The position numbers and the translations under genes are program-made. Source: Methanothermococcus okinawensis (GTDB lineage: Archaea > AGJL01 > Methanococci > Methanococcales > Methanococcaceae). Taken from it: a DNA stretch of 10,589 bases. The stretch lies in contig DQVU01000218.1 of NCBI GenBank assembly GCA_015661585.1, forward strand, positions 1 through 10,589. Direction: 5' to 3'. Each line of letters opens with the position of its first letter. Position 1 is the first letter of the stretch. Below the pieces are notes generated by a model. It searched no databases. It worked only from the letters and a program-made list of their open reading frames with translations, and was not told where the DNA came from. Shown here piece after piece: positions 1-5,645 of this stretch.

Positions 1-343
1 CTCCACTCTGTTCAAATATATTATATGTTGTTCCATCTGGTGCTGTCCAAGAGAGGGCTACAGTAGGTGCTGGATTTGTAGTACCTCCATTATCATTTAA
101 TTTTATTATGTGTCTTATTATTTCTCCATTATCCAACTGATAGTTTATGACGGTATAGTAATAATTATTTCCATCCCAGTATACACTTTCACCCTCAAAT
201 GTATTCTCGAAGGGATCGTAGTAGGTACCGTTATATCTATATACTCCCAACCAGGCTTTTACAATCTTTGGACCTTCTCCATACACATATAACGGCATCA
301 GGAGTATTGACATTAACAATAATACTCTAAATTTATTATTCAT
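1..343 (-). CDS. Secreted or surface protein, N-terminal part only
   Basis: An open frame of 114 codons runs from ATG at 343-341 off the left edge, so the C-terminus is missing. The protein opens MNNKFRVLLLMSILLMPLYV, a basic N-terminus followed by a hydrophobic stretch, and then YGEGPK, which reads as a Sec signal peptide cleaved near residue 23. The mature part is rich in Tyr, Asn, Thr and Gly and ends near VALSWTAPDGTTYNIF, a composition typical of extracellular beta-sandwich domains, but I recognise no family. A GGAG sequence lies about 9 bases before the ATG, and a TATA box about 50 bases upstream (391-402) gives it its own promoter, separate from the coaD operon behind it. The signal peptide call is good; the function is unknown. 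Confidence 0.8.
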   Translation of the reverse strand, partial: MNNKFRVLLLMSILLMPLYVYGEGPKIVKAWLGVYRYNGTYYDPFENTFEGESVYWDGNNYYYTVINYQLDNGEIIRHIIKLNDNGGTTNPAPTVALSWTAPDGTTYNIFEQSG

Positions 344-390
344 AATCCCATCTCCTGGATGTTCGTTATTATTTAACTATTAGTTATTGC

Positions 391-402
391 TCATATATAA
401 GG
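391..402 (-). promoter_or_regulatory. TATA box for the secreted-protein gene
   Basis: On the minus strand this reads CCTTATATATGA, a good archaeal TATA box. With initiation about 25 bases downstream, the leader would be roughly 25-30 bases and would hold the GGAG ribosome site before the ATG at 343. Confidence 0.55.
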
Positions 403-430
403 ATTATTTATTACTTCAGGAATAACACCC

Positions 431-1369
431 CTATACCACCAGTGTTAATATTCCCTTTAAAATCGGTAGTAGTATTAGTGAGGCTATCGTTGTTATAAAA
501 CATGCCGAGGCTACCAACTTAACATCCAACCTGTAAAGAAGGGAGAATACAAGAGACATCATAGCAGAGGGCATTGCAGATTGGAGGATTAACACATTCC
601 TCTCTAACCCTTCAAGGAAGAACATCATAGAGAGAATTACCGCCAGAAGTGGAGCGACACCCATTCTAACTAAAAGTGCAATGATCCCATACTTAATACC
701 GAACTTTGTTGAACTTGGAGATAGAGATAACCCTAAGGATATCATTATGAGAGGTACAGTAGCCTTAGAGAGGTAATTTAAGATATCAACTAAAAAAGTT
801 GGGATGTCCTCTACCCCTATACCGAGAATTATAAAGAGGATACTTAGAATACATGCGATAAAGGGAGGGAATCTTAGAAGTTTCTTTATAATATAAATAG
901 AGGTATTATCCTCCCCCTTTATACCTTCTCCAAAGGTTATACCGACGAAGGTTCCTATTAAAAGACTGGCGATGACACTTCCCATATCACAGAATATAGC
1001 CCTTACAAGGCCAGGATCACCATAGAAACCGTAGATAACAGGATAACCTAAAAACCCAGTATTTCCTAAGGCACAGACTAAGATCAACCCACCTATTGAT
1101 CTCCTCTCCAACTTCAAATAACTTCCAAGTATATACCCTACGATACCACATAAAGTGAAGATAAAAAATATTAAAATAGGTAATTTTATGAATAATGGCA
1201 ACTCCCCAGGAGATACATTTTTTATTATAGTTAGAAATACAGTTGAAGGCATGGAGATATAAACTACTACGTTGTTCAATACAGATCTATCCTCCTCCCT
1301 CAGTATCCCCAAGTACTTTGAGATATAGCCGATAAAGATTAGTGAGACTATTGTAAGCATTATCTCCAT
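431..1369 (-). CDS. AEC (auxin efflux carrier) family permease
   Basis: This is a 312-residue integral membrane protein with about ten hydrophobic segments in two halves, as in the AEC / bile-acid-type transporter superfamily. Family-like signatures are PSTVF at 41-45, GNTGFLGYP at 102-110 (the conserved N-x-G-x-x-G-x-P turn) and LQSAMPSAMMS at 262-272 in the second half. Family members export or exchange organic anions such as malonate; the substrate here cannot be read from sequence. The start ATG at 1369 has GGTGA 5 bases upstream. An ATG three codons later is possible but less well placed. The gene begins 12 bases after the coaD stop, so the two are probably co-transcribed. M. jannaschii, from memory, also has a transporter of this type next to its CoaD gene (MJ1031/MJ1030). 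The family is certain; transport direction and substrate are not. Confidence 0.9.
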   Translation of the reverse strand: MEIMLTIVSLIFIGYISKYLGILREEDRSVLNNVVVYISMPSTVFLTIIKNVSPGELPLFIKLPILIFFIFTLCGIVGYILGSYLKLERRSIGGLILVCALGNTGFLGYPVIYGFYGDPGLVRAIFCDMGSVIASLLIGTFVGITFGEGIKGEDNTSIYIIKKLLRFPPFIACILSILFIILGIGVEDIPTFLVDILNYLSKATVPLIMISLGLSLSPSSTKFGIKYGIIALLVRMGVAPLLAVILSMMFFLEGLERNVLILQSAMPSAMMSLVFSLLYRLDVKLVASACFITTIASLILLPILKGILTLVV

Positions 1370-1381
1370 CTATTCACCAGA

Positions 1382-1834
1382 TTACCTTTTTAAAATTCTT
1401 CCCTCTATATCGATCTCTCCCTTTCTTATCCTCGTTGTAGATATGGGTTTATTATTTTCACCCAATACGTAGTCAAAAACTACTATCTCTAAAGGTTTTA
1501 AGTTATTCTTTAATCTTATCTCATTTATCCTCCTGGCGTTTTTTTCTGTTTCCTTGGTGACTACTATGATGTCGTAGTCCTTAACTGTAGCATCTCCGTA
1601 GGGATCGTCTATTACTACTATATGATAGGGCACATTTAGAGTGTCTAAAAAATCCCTTAAATTCTTCAATCTAACATTTAAGGGATTTACACTGTGGGAT
1701 TTATAGGTTTTTACAAACCTATCTGAGGTTATACCTACGTAGAGTTCTCCAAGTTGGGAGGCGTACTTTAAAAGTTCTTTATGTCCCTTGTGAAGGATAT
1801 CGAAGGTACCTCCCACTACAACCTTTTTAGACAT
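1382..1834 (-). CDS. coaD: Phosphopantetheine adenylyltransferase, archaeal type
   Basis: The enzyme transfers AMP from ATP to 4'-phosphopantetheine to give dephospho-CoA, the penultimate step of coenzyme A synthesis, in the cytoplasm. The 150-residue protein has the nucleotidyltransferase fold signatures: GGTFD at 8-12, the HxGH ATP site HKGH at 15-18, and ISTTRIRKG at 131-139, matching the family's second ATP-binding ISSTxxR motif. Length fits the archaeal/eukaryotic-type PPAT. It is first in a two-gene unit with the AEC permease. A TATA box at 1864-1873 lies about 30 bases from the ATG, so the leader is very short; only a partial GTGAT ribosome site is present 4 bases before the ATG. The start fits because the nucleotide-binding strand KVVVGGTFD begins directly after it. 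Confidence 0.94.
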   Translation of the reverse strand: MSKKVVVGGTFDILHKGHKELLKYASQLGELYVGITSDRFVKTYKSHSVNPLNVRLKNLRDFLDTLNVPYHIVVIDDPYGDATVKDYDIIVVTKETEKNARRINEIRLKNNLKPLEIVVFDYVLGENNKPISTTRIRKGEIDIEGRILKR

Positions 1835-1863
1835 TTTATCACAACGAGTTTAGATAAGTTATA

Positions 1864-1873
1864 CTTTATATAT
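1864..1873 (-). promoter_or_regulatory. TATA box for the coaD-permease operon
   Basis: The minus strand reads ATATATAAAG. Spacing to the coaD ATG implies initiation only about 10 bases before the start codon, i.e. a nearly leaderless transcript. Confidence 0.55.
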
Positions 1874-2090
1874 TGTTATACATACTTCAGTCTCAACTAC
1901 TTAATTATAATTTTTTTAATTCTTTTAATTTCTTAGATTATCGTCAATTGATCAAAAATAATAAAAAAATAATAACTGTTATAAAAATAATAAGATAAAA
2001 AAATAATGGAGAAGATCGTTCTAAAAAATAATAAAACCCCTATCCACTCTGAATATAAAATTTTAAAGTATAAACAGATAGATATTTCCA

Positions 2091-2145
2091 ATTCCTGAAC
2101 ATTGGAGGAAGAGAGGATTCTTCTAACTACAACTGTTGGAGATTC
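2091..2145 (+). repeat. Intergenic repeat, module 2 (copy A)
   Basis: It begins TTCCTGAACATTGGAGGAAG; the 19 bases from TCCTGAACATTGGAGGAAG recur exactly at 6766-6784. A small hairpin follows, GAAGA (2108-2112) pairing with TCTTC (2119-2123) around a 6-base loop; the copy at 6766 has the same hairpin with a 3-base loop. The tail AACTGTTGG is shared with 3915-3923. Confidence 0.7.
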
Positions 2146-2180
2146 TTTATATCTTATGGGATTTTTATTTTTATTATTTT

Positions 2181-2209
2181 TTTAATTACTATTCTGATGG
2201 GAATTAAGG
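2181..2209 (+). repeat. Intergenic repeat, module 1 (copy A)
   Basis: A T-rich run leads into AATTACTATTCTGATGGG and then AATTAAGG. It matches the minus-strand copy at 3839-3869 at all but a few positions. This is the only one of six copies that does not point toward the start of a nearby gene; the gene it faces ends at 2487 and runs the other way. Confidence 0.7.
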
Positions 2210-2340
2210 TAGTAAGACTAAACTGAGAAGAAAACGATTTGTCCAATTATTTTTTAGTATTTATATTTTTTATTCTTATTATTAGTTATTTTATTTTTTA
2301 TCAGGATGTGAATAGAGACTAGAAAACATAAAATAAAAGA

Positions 2341-2430
2341 AAAGTAAATCTCACCGTTATCCTCCGGGAGACCCGAGTACTTGGGGAGAATAGAACCCTG
2401 CTAACTCTCTCTCCTTAGATATGTTAGGCT
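2341..2430 (+). repeat. Intergenic repeat, module 3 (copy A), possibly a structured RNA
   Basis: This is the most GC-rich part of the spacer. Its core, GTTATCCTCCGGG then GAGTACTTGGGGAG, aligns with CTTATCCTCTGGG then GAGTACTGGAGAAG at 7140-7173, and more loosely with the minus strand of 3722-3791. TATCCTCC can pair with GGAGAATA downstream with one mismatch, and CGGG-AGA-CCCG (2365-2375) forms a small hairpin. In a hyperthermophile a GC island in AT-rich spacer often marks a structured RNA; that is inference. Confidence 0.5.
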
Positions 2431-2443
2431 TCACTGAATATCA

Positions 2444-2504
2444 TGGTTAGAGTCCTGTCAACGATTGAAATCCTGTCCTTTTATTGTTATTTAGACTCTA
2501 ACCA
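2444..2504 (-). repeat. 11-base perfect inverted repeat spanning the EndoQ stop codon
   Basis: TGGTTAGAGTC at 2444-2454 is the exact reverse complement of 2494-2504, with 39 bases between. The right arm encodes the last residues of the EndoQ protein and the stop codon lies in the loop. In the transcript it would form a stem of 11 pairs. The loop also holds a direct repeat, TCCTGTC, at 2452-2458 and 2471-2477. It may be a 3'-end processing or terminator structure, or a scar of rearrangement. Confidence 0.6.
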
Positions 2505-3674
2505 ACTATCCAAGGTAGTTACTGGCTTATACCATCTGATCTTTGGAGGAGTTTTTAATATCCTGCCATACTCCCCTCCTCCTCCAGGGTAGTAGTATAT
2601 CTTATTTTTTCGAAACATCTCAATAGTCTTACCGACCTTCTCATTTACCTTTATTAAGTTGGAGATATCCTCCTTAATAAGAACGTTTATTTCACTACCG
2701 AAGAGTTCGATATATCTCCTCCATAGGTTTTCAACTGCTTTGGAATCAATACTTTTTCCAATGGAAAGAGAGATTATCTGGGAGAGAGGAACTATCTTGT
2801 AGTAAGGAGGTCTGAACTCTGGATGGATGATCTTCTTATCCTTGGACAACTCCAAGGTTCTATCGTAGACTCCTTTTTTTATAACTCCTCCACATTTAGC
2901 ACATCTGTAGTTCAACTTTATGGCATCCTCTATACGGTACCTTAAATAGCACTTTGAACAGGCTGTTAGGTGGTACTTCCCAAGGGCAGGATCTAAGCCG
3001 TAGTTTGCAACGATTTTGTTATGTTTTATAGATCTTTTTATCTCTTCGAAGTTCTCCTCAAGGTCTCCAATACTCCTCACCTTAAATTGATTAAATTCCC
3101 TCCCTAATCTATAAGGATAGTAGGAGTGGGCATCGGAGTTGCTTAGAAATGGTATATCCCTAAGTTCCTGGACCATGTCTCCCATGTCAGTATCTGCAGA
3201 CAATCCCAACTCCACAAAATCAGGTTTTCTCCCGTAACACTGGTATACAGAATCGAAGGACTTGTAAAGGCTGGTGTAGGGAGTAAAGGCATGGGCAGGT
3301 CCTATCAACCCTCCAGTCTCTCTAACTATCTCCAACAGTTCCCCTCCTCTAAGGGTAACCTTGGGCCTACCCTCACTGTCTATGTTGTTGGAGTATCTCT
3401 TCAATTTCTCCCTAAGTTCGTAAGCCTTGGATATAGAAGGTAATAACACAAGGTGATGGACACGATCTCTATCCTCTATCTCCACAGTTAAAATCAGATT
3501 ATTGTTCTTATACTTCTCAATCTCCTGAAGATACTTAGGATGAAGACAATCCCCAGTACCAATTATATGGAGTCCTTTCAATTTCCCATATTTCAGTACA
3601 TTCTCTATATTCATATGTTTAGAAGTTCCCCCTGCAAATCTTGAGTGTATATGTAGATCACTGTTTATTATCAA
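2487..3674 (-). CDS. Endonuclease Q-type PHP nuclease (TIGR00375 family)
   Basis: EndoQ nicks DNA 5' of deaminated bases (uracil, hypoxanthine, xanthine) and abasic sites. The N-terminal PHP domain shows SDLHIHSRF (D6, H8, H10), GTGDCLHP, EIEDRDRVHH, IGPAHAFTP (H128) and LSNSDAHS (D181, H183), all metal-site motifs. A four-cysteine zinc site follows (C239, C242, C258, C261), then a C-terminal domain with the glycine-rich PGGGGEYGR near 363-371. Length, 395 residues, fits the archaeal family. I chose the TTG at 3674: AGGTGAT, a near-perfect ribosome site, lies 3 bases upstream, and the product then opens MIINSDLHIHS as family members do. An ATG at 3701 would add nine residues encoded by the ribosome site itself. 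The gene is divergent from the EndoV-like gene at 4329. EndoQ is patchily distributed in archaea. Biochemistry is by family resemblance. Confidence 0.87.
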   Translation of the reverse strand: MIINSDLHIHSRFAGGTSKHMNIENVLKYGKLKGLHIIGTGDCLHPKYLQEIEKYKNNNLILTVEIEDRDRVHHLVLLPSISKAYELREKLKRYSNNIDSEGRPKVTLRGGELLEIVRETGGLIGPAHAFTPYTSLYKSFDSVYQCYGRKPDFVELGLSADTDMGDMVQELRDIPFLSNSDAHSYYPYRLGREFNQFKVRSIGDLEENFEEIKRSIKHNKIVANYGLDPALGKYHLTACSKCYLRYRIEDAIKLNYRCAKCGGVIKKGVYDRTLELSKDKKIIHPEFRPPYYKIVPLSQIISLSIGKSIDSKAVENLWRRYIELFGSEINVLIKEDISNLIKVNEKVGKTIEMFRKNKIYYYPGGGGEYGRILKTPPKIRWYKPVTTLDSWLESK

Positions 3675-3721
3675 AATATCACCTAAAAAATATATTACCA
3701 TCTTACTTACTGTCTAATAAA

Positions 3722-3791
3722 AAAGGTGTCCCTGTTAGGACTTAATGGAGATTTCATCCTTTTCCACTACTCAGGACGTCTTGGGATGATA
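3722..3791 (-). repeat. Intergenic repeat, module 3 (copy B)
   Basis: The minus strand reads TATCATCCCAAGACG, then CTGAGTAGTGGAAAAGG and TCCTAACAGGGA. It aligns with the GAGTACTGGAG core of the copies at 2345 and 7140, and its TCCTAACAGG end equals bases 6792-6801 of module 2 in spacer C. CATCC and GGATG can pair. It lies just upstream of EndoQ, in the same orientation. Confidence 0.5.
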
Positions 3792-3838
3792 AAACTATAA
3801 CAAAAATAAAAACAATAATAATAAAATAAAAAATTAAA

Positions 3839-3869
3839 CCTTAATTCCCATCAAAGTAGTAATTAAAAG
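3839..3869 (-). repeat. Intergenic repeat, module 1 (copy B1)
   Basis: The minus strand reads TTTTAATTACTACTTTGATG followed by GGAATTAAGG, the cleanest example of the module. A long T-rich tract follows it on the same strand. It points toward EndoQ, about 165 bases from the TTG start. Confidence 0.75.
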
Positions 3870-3879
3870 TAATAATAAA

Positions 3880-3901
3880 CCCCAGTTCCTATCAGAGTGA
3901 T
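3880..3901 (-). repeat. Intergenic repeat, module 1 (copy B2, diverged)
   Basis: The minus strand reads ATCACTCTGATAGGAACT then GGGG, a diverged copy placed in tandem just upstream of copy B1 in the same orientation. Confidence 0.55.
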
Positions 3902-3965
3902 ATCTTCCAACTCCAACTGTTGGGCGTCCCTATATTACAGGAATTAATACCTTTGATGAAATCCA

Positions 3966-4016
3966 CAATAACCAATGTTGTTAAGAGGATTTACTCCACT
4001 CCTTAAGTGTTCAGGA
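3966..4016 (-). repeat. Intergenic repeat, module 2 (copy B, toward EndoQ)
   Basis: The minus strand begins TCCTGAACACTTAAGGAG and continues TGGAGTAAATCCTCTTAAC, matching the TCCTGAACATTGGAGG..ATTCTTCCTAAC order of the copies at 2093 and 6766 with a 7-base insertion. AGGA pairs with TCCT (plus TTA with TAA), so a hairpin is kept in the same place with different bases. Confidence 0.5.
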
Positions 4017-4095
4017 GATATTCAAGGAGAGTATTTAACTCTTTATAATATTTATCAAAACCACTGACTATAACTCAGAATCTTTCCTGAACACT
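4006..4095. repeat. 11-base inverted repeat joining two head-to-head module 2 copies
   Basis: AGTGTTCAGGA at 4006-4016 is the exact reverse complement of TCCTGAACACT at 4085-4095. Each arm is the first 11 bases of a module 2 copy; the copies diverge from this shared 68-base centre, one toward EndoQ and one toward DUF99. Confidence 0.7.
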
Positions 4096-4180
4096 AAAGT
4101 AAATATATGTGTTTTACTTTCTTTTTTACAACGTCTCCATTATTTTTAACCTTATTATTTTTATAATTATTATTTATTAT

Positions 4181-4212
4181 TTTTTAAACTCTCACTTTGA
4201 TGGAAACTAAGG
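4181..4212 (+). repeat. Intergenic repeat, module 1 (copy B3)
   Basis: TTTTTAAACTCTCACTTTG then ATGGAAACTAAGG. It is almost identical to the copy at 9682-9712. The 10-base palindrome GTTCATGAAC follows immediately, then a tract of T runs. It points toward DUF99, about 117 bases before its ATG. Confidence 0.75.
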
Positions 4213-4297
4213 GTTCATGAACATGACATTTTTTATTATTTTTATTTAAGATCCTCGATAGTTGTTATTTAATGAATAGTTATGTTCATAACTATAT

Positions 4298-4307
4298 TTT
4301 TATAATA
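4298..4307 (+). promoter_or_regulatory. Probable TATA box for the DUF99 gene
   Basis: TTTTATAATA lies about 25-30 bases before the ATG at 4329, which implies a very short leader. A weak AAGGT ribosome site sits about 6 bases before the ATG. Other AT-rich matches nearby make the exact box uncertain. Confidence 0.35.
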
Positions 4308-4328
4308 AATAATCTATAAGGTATATGT

Positions 4329-4880
4329 ATGATACATATTAAGGATGAAATAGGAGTGTTGGGAATAGACGACGGACCTTTCAACAGGGAAAGTAAAGTA
4401 GTGATTCTGATAGGTACCTACTACAGGGGTAATAAGATATTAGATGGCGTTTATTTTAAAAGGATTAAAAAGGATGGTATGGATTCTACGGAAAAGATCG
4501 TTGAAATTGTAAAGGGAAAACATAGAAAAAAGATAAATGTAATTTTTTTAGATGGTATAACTTTTGGAGGTTTTAACATTGCCGACATTCATGAGATATA
4601 CGAGAGGACAAACATCCCAGTAGTCGCCATAATGAACAACCTACCAGACTATGGAAGGATAGAGAGAGTTCTAATGAAATACTTTAAGGACTACGAAGAC
4701 AGGATATCTATATTAAGATCTATGCCAAAGCCTGAGAGATTTGAAGATATATATCTCCAGTACGTAGGAATAGAGAGAGAAACCTTAGAATTGATTATTA
4801 AAAAGACTAGATTGAGAAGTAAGGTTCCCGAGTGTTTAAGGGTTTCTCATATCATAGGAAGGGGATTTCTCTACCTCTAA
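4329..4880 (+). CDS. DUF99 / UPF0215 endonuclease V-like protein (Endo dU family)
   Basis: A 183-residue protein of the archaeal DUF99 family (COG1628), a relative of endonuclease V with an RNase H-like fold. Motifs fit the EndoV active site: GIDDGPF at 12-18 (D14 or D15 as the first metal ligand) and FLDGITFGGFNIAD at 73-86 (D75), which parallels the DG-x-G...G-x-A-x-H region of EndoV. EndoV cuts near hypoxanthine; the family has been named endonuclease dU, but I treat the activity as unproven here. The gene is divergent from EndoQ, another nuclease for deaminated bases. Its TAA overlaps the TAG of the convergent MBL gene by 4 bases. An upstream ATG at 4325 is out of frame and closes at once. 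Family call firm, reaction inferred. Confidence 0.88.
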   Translation: MIHIKDEIGVLGIDDGPFNRESKVVILIGTYYRGNKILDGVYFKRIKKDGMDSTEKIVEIVKGKHRKKINVIFLDGITFGGFNIADIHEIYERTNIPVVAIMNNLPDYGRIERVLMKYFKDYEDRISILRSMPKPERFEDIYLQYVGIERETLELIIKKTRLRSKVPECLRVSHIIGRGFLYL

Positions 4881-5509
4881 AACTCCAATCTTAGTAGTAG
4901 GGATTTTACATCTAAGTTGTGAGTATAGGCATCTTCCCCATGTCCAGGTAATATCTTAGATATACCTCTCTCCTGAATTATTCTGTGGAGTTTTAAAATT
5001 GAAGATTTTAACTCCTCTAAGTTTCCAGTGGGAAAATCCCATCTACCTACACTATGGGCAAATAAAGTATCTCCCGTTATCATATAGTTGCCACATATTA
5101 GGGAGATACTACCCTTCGTATGTCCAGGAGTTTCCACAACTTCAATATTACACCTTCTCAACTCATCTAATACCTCCTCTAAAGGTATAACCTCCTTTGG
5201 CGGAATCATCTTACTGTTAAAGAGTGAGGAGAGTGTAATATCACTGCCCCTCTTTAAGACCTCTACCTCTTCGCTGTGAATTATAACTGGTGCATGGAAA
5301 TATTCTTGGTAGAGGTAATCTCCTCCTGTATGATCATAATGACAGTGGGTATTTATTACAAAGTCTATATCCTTTACGATATTTTCTATCTCCTCCAAGG
5401 TAGGAAGAAAACCTTCTGGCATCCCTGGATCTACGAGGATGTTTTTTCTACCTACTATAAGATACTTGTTGCACTCGTATCCTTTCCCCTCTATTTTATA
5501 TATTCTCAT
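4877..5509 (-). CDS. MBL-fold metallohydrolase, glyoxalase II-like
   Basis: A 210-residue metallo-beta-lactamase-fold hydrolase with a complete dinuclear metal site: THCHYDH at 54-60 (H55, H57, D59, H60), H130 in TPGHTKGS, D147 in TGDTLF, and H190 in LPGHGED. The motif order and GRWDFPTGN segment resemble glyoxalase II-type hydrolases and M. jannaschii MJ0888, as I recall it. Substrate is unknown; thioesters or similar small molecules are plausible. It starts at an ATG with GAGGT just upstream and a TATA box at 5559-5569, divergent from tyrS. Its stop overlaps that of DUF99 in convergent orientation, so each transcript must end inside the other gene or be antisense to it. Confidence 0.9.
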   Translation of the reverse strand: MRIYKIEGKGYECNKYLIVGRKNILVDPGMPEGFLPTLEEIENIVKDIDFVINTHCHYDHTGGDYLYQEYFHAPVIIHSEEVEVLKRGSDITLSSLFNSKMIPPKEVIPLEEVLDELRRCNIEVVETPGHTKGSISLICGNYMITGDTLFAHSVGRWDFPTGNLEELKSSILKLHRIIQERGISKILPGHGEDAYTHNLDVKSLLLRLEF

Positions 5510-5558
5510 GTTACCTCTTCATTATTTTTTATTTCAGGTATATTCAAATAAACATAAT

Positions 5559-5569
5559 GTTATATACTT
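5559..5569 (-). promoter_or_regulatory. TATA box for the MBL hydrolase gene
   Basis: The minus strand reads AAGTATATAAC, about 50 bases before the ATG at 5509, giving a leader of roughly 25 bases that holds the GAGGT ribosome site. Confidence 0.5.
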
Positions 5570-5578
5570 GGCTATAAT

Positions 5579-5594
5579 TGTTATAAAAATTATA
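5579..5594 (+). promoter_or_regulatory. TATA region for tyrS
   Basis: TGTTATAAAAATTATA lies about 55-65 bases before the tyrS ATG. It abuts the TATA box of the divergent hydrolase gene; the two cores are within about 20 bases of each other. The leader would be about 35 bases. Confidence 0.45.
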
Positions 5595-5645
5595 ATAATA
5601 AGGGTGATAACTATCTAAAATATTAAAAAAATAAAGAGGGTAATT

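Larger units (their letters stand above)
1835..2486. other. 652-base AT-rich spacer with repeat modules (spacer A)
   Basis: I find no credible gene here. Apart from the coaD promoter, the spacer is AT-rich DNA interrupted by islands of higher GC. Reading on the plus strand these are: module 0 near 2003-2033, a CTCTGAATA segment near 2047-2090, module 2 at 2091-2145, module 1 at 2181-2209 and module 3 at 2341-2430. Recognisable relatives of each occur in the other long spacers of the window. The right end carries one arm of an inverted repeat that reaches into the neighbouring gene. Confidence 0.75.
3675..4328. other. Divergent spacer filled with repeat modules (spacer B)
   Basis: No gene is visible between the EndoQ and DUF99 starts. 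The spacer holds the densest set of repeat modules in the window, in both orientations. Toward EndoQ (minus strand): module 0 near 4238-4270 and 4120-4150, module 2 at 3966-4016, module 1 at 3880-3901 and 3839-3869, module 3 at 3722-3791. Toward DUF99 (plus strand): the start of module 2 at 4084-4100, module 1 at 4181-4212, then a GTTCATGAAC palindrome (4213-4222) and a T-rich tract. The two module 2 heads face each other as an 11-base inverted repeat. Confidence 0.75.

Noticed and set aside
110..292. Plus-strand open frame of 60 codons
   Set aside because: It is the antisense reading of the signal-peptide protein at 1-343, which has a promoter, ribosome site and sensible composition.
2460..2475. 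CRISPR-like GATTGAAATCC
   Set aside because: Only one copy; no regularly spaced direct repeats or spacers and no cas genes in the window.
2350..2480. Possible tRNA or tRNA remnant in the GC island
   Set aside because: GATTGAAATCC only superficially resembles a T-arm; no acceptor, D or anticodon stems can be drawn around it.
3947..3990. C/D box guide RNA starting at TTGATGAAA
   Set aside because: The box C lacks the leading purine and no CTGA box follows at guide-RNA spacing.
1998..4270. Insertion sequence around EndoQ
   Set aside because: No transposase or remnant, and no target-site duplication that I could identify; the flanking inverted repeats are reported only as a hypothesis.
5276..5551. 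Plus-strand open frame of 91 codons
   Set aside because: It is antisense to the MBL hydrolase, whose complete metal-site motifs prove the minus-strand reading.
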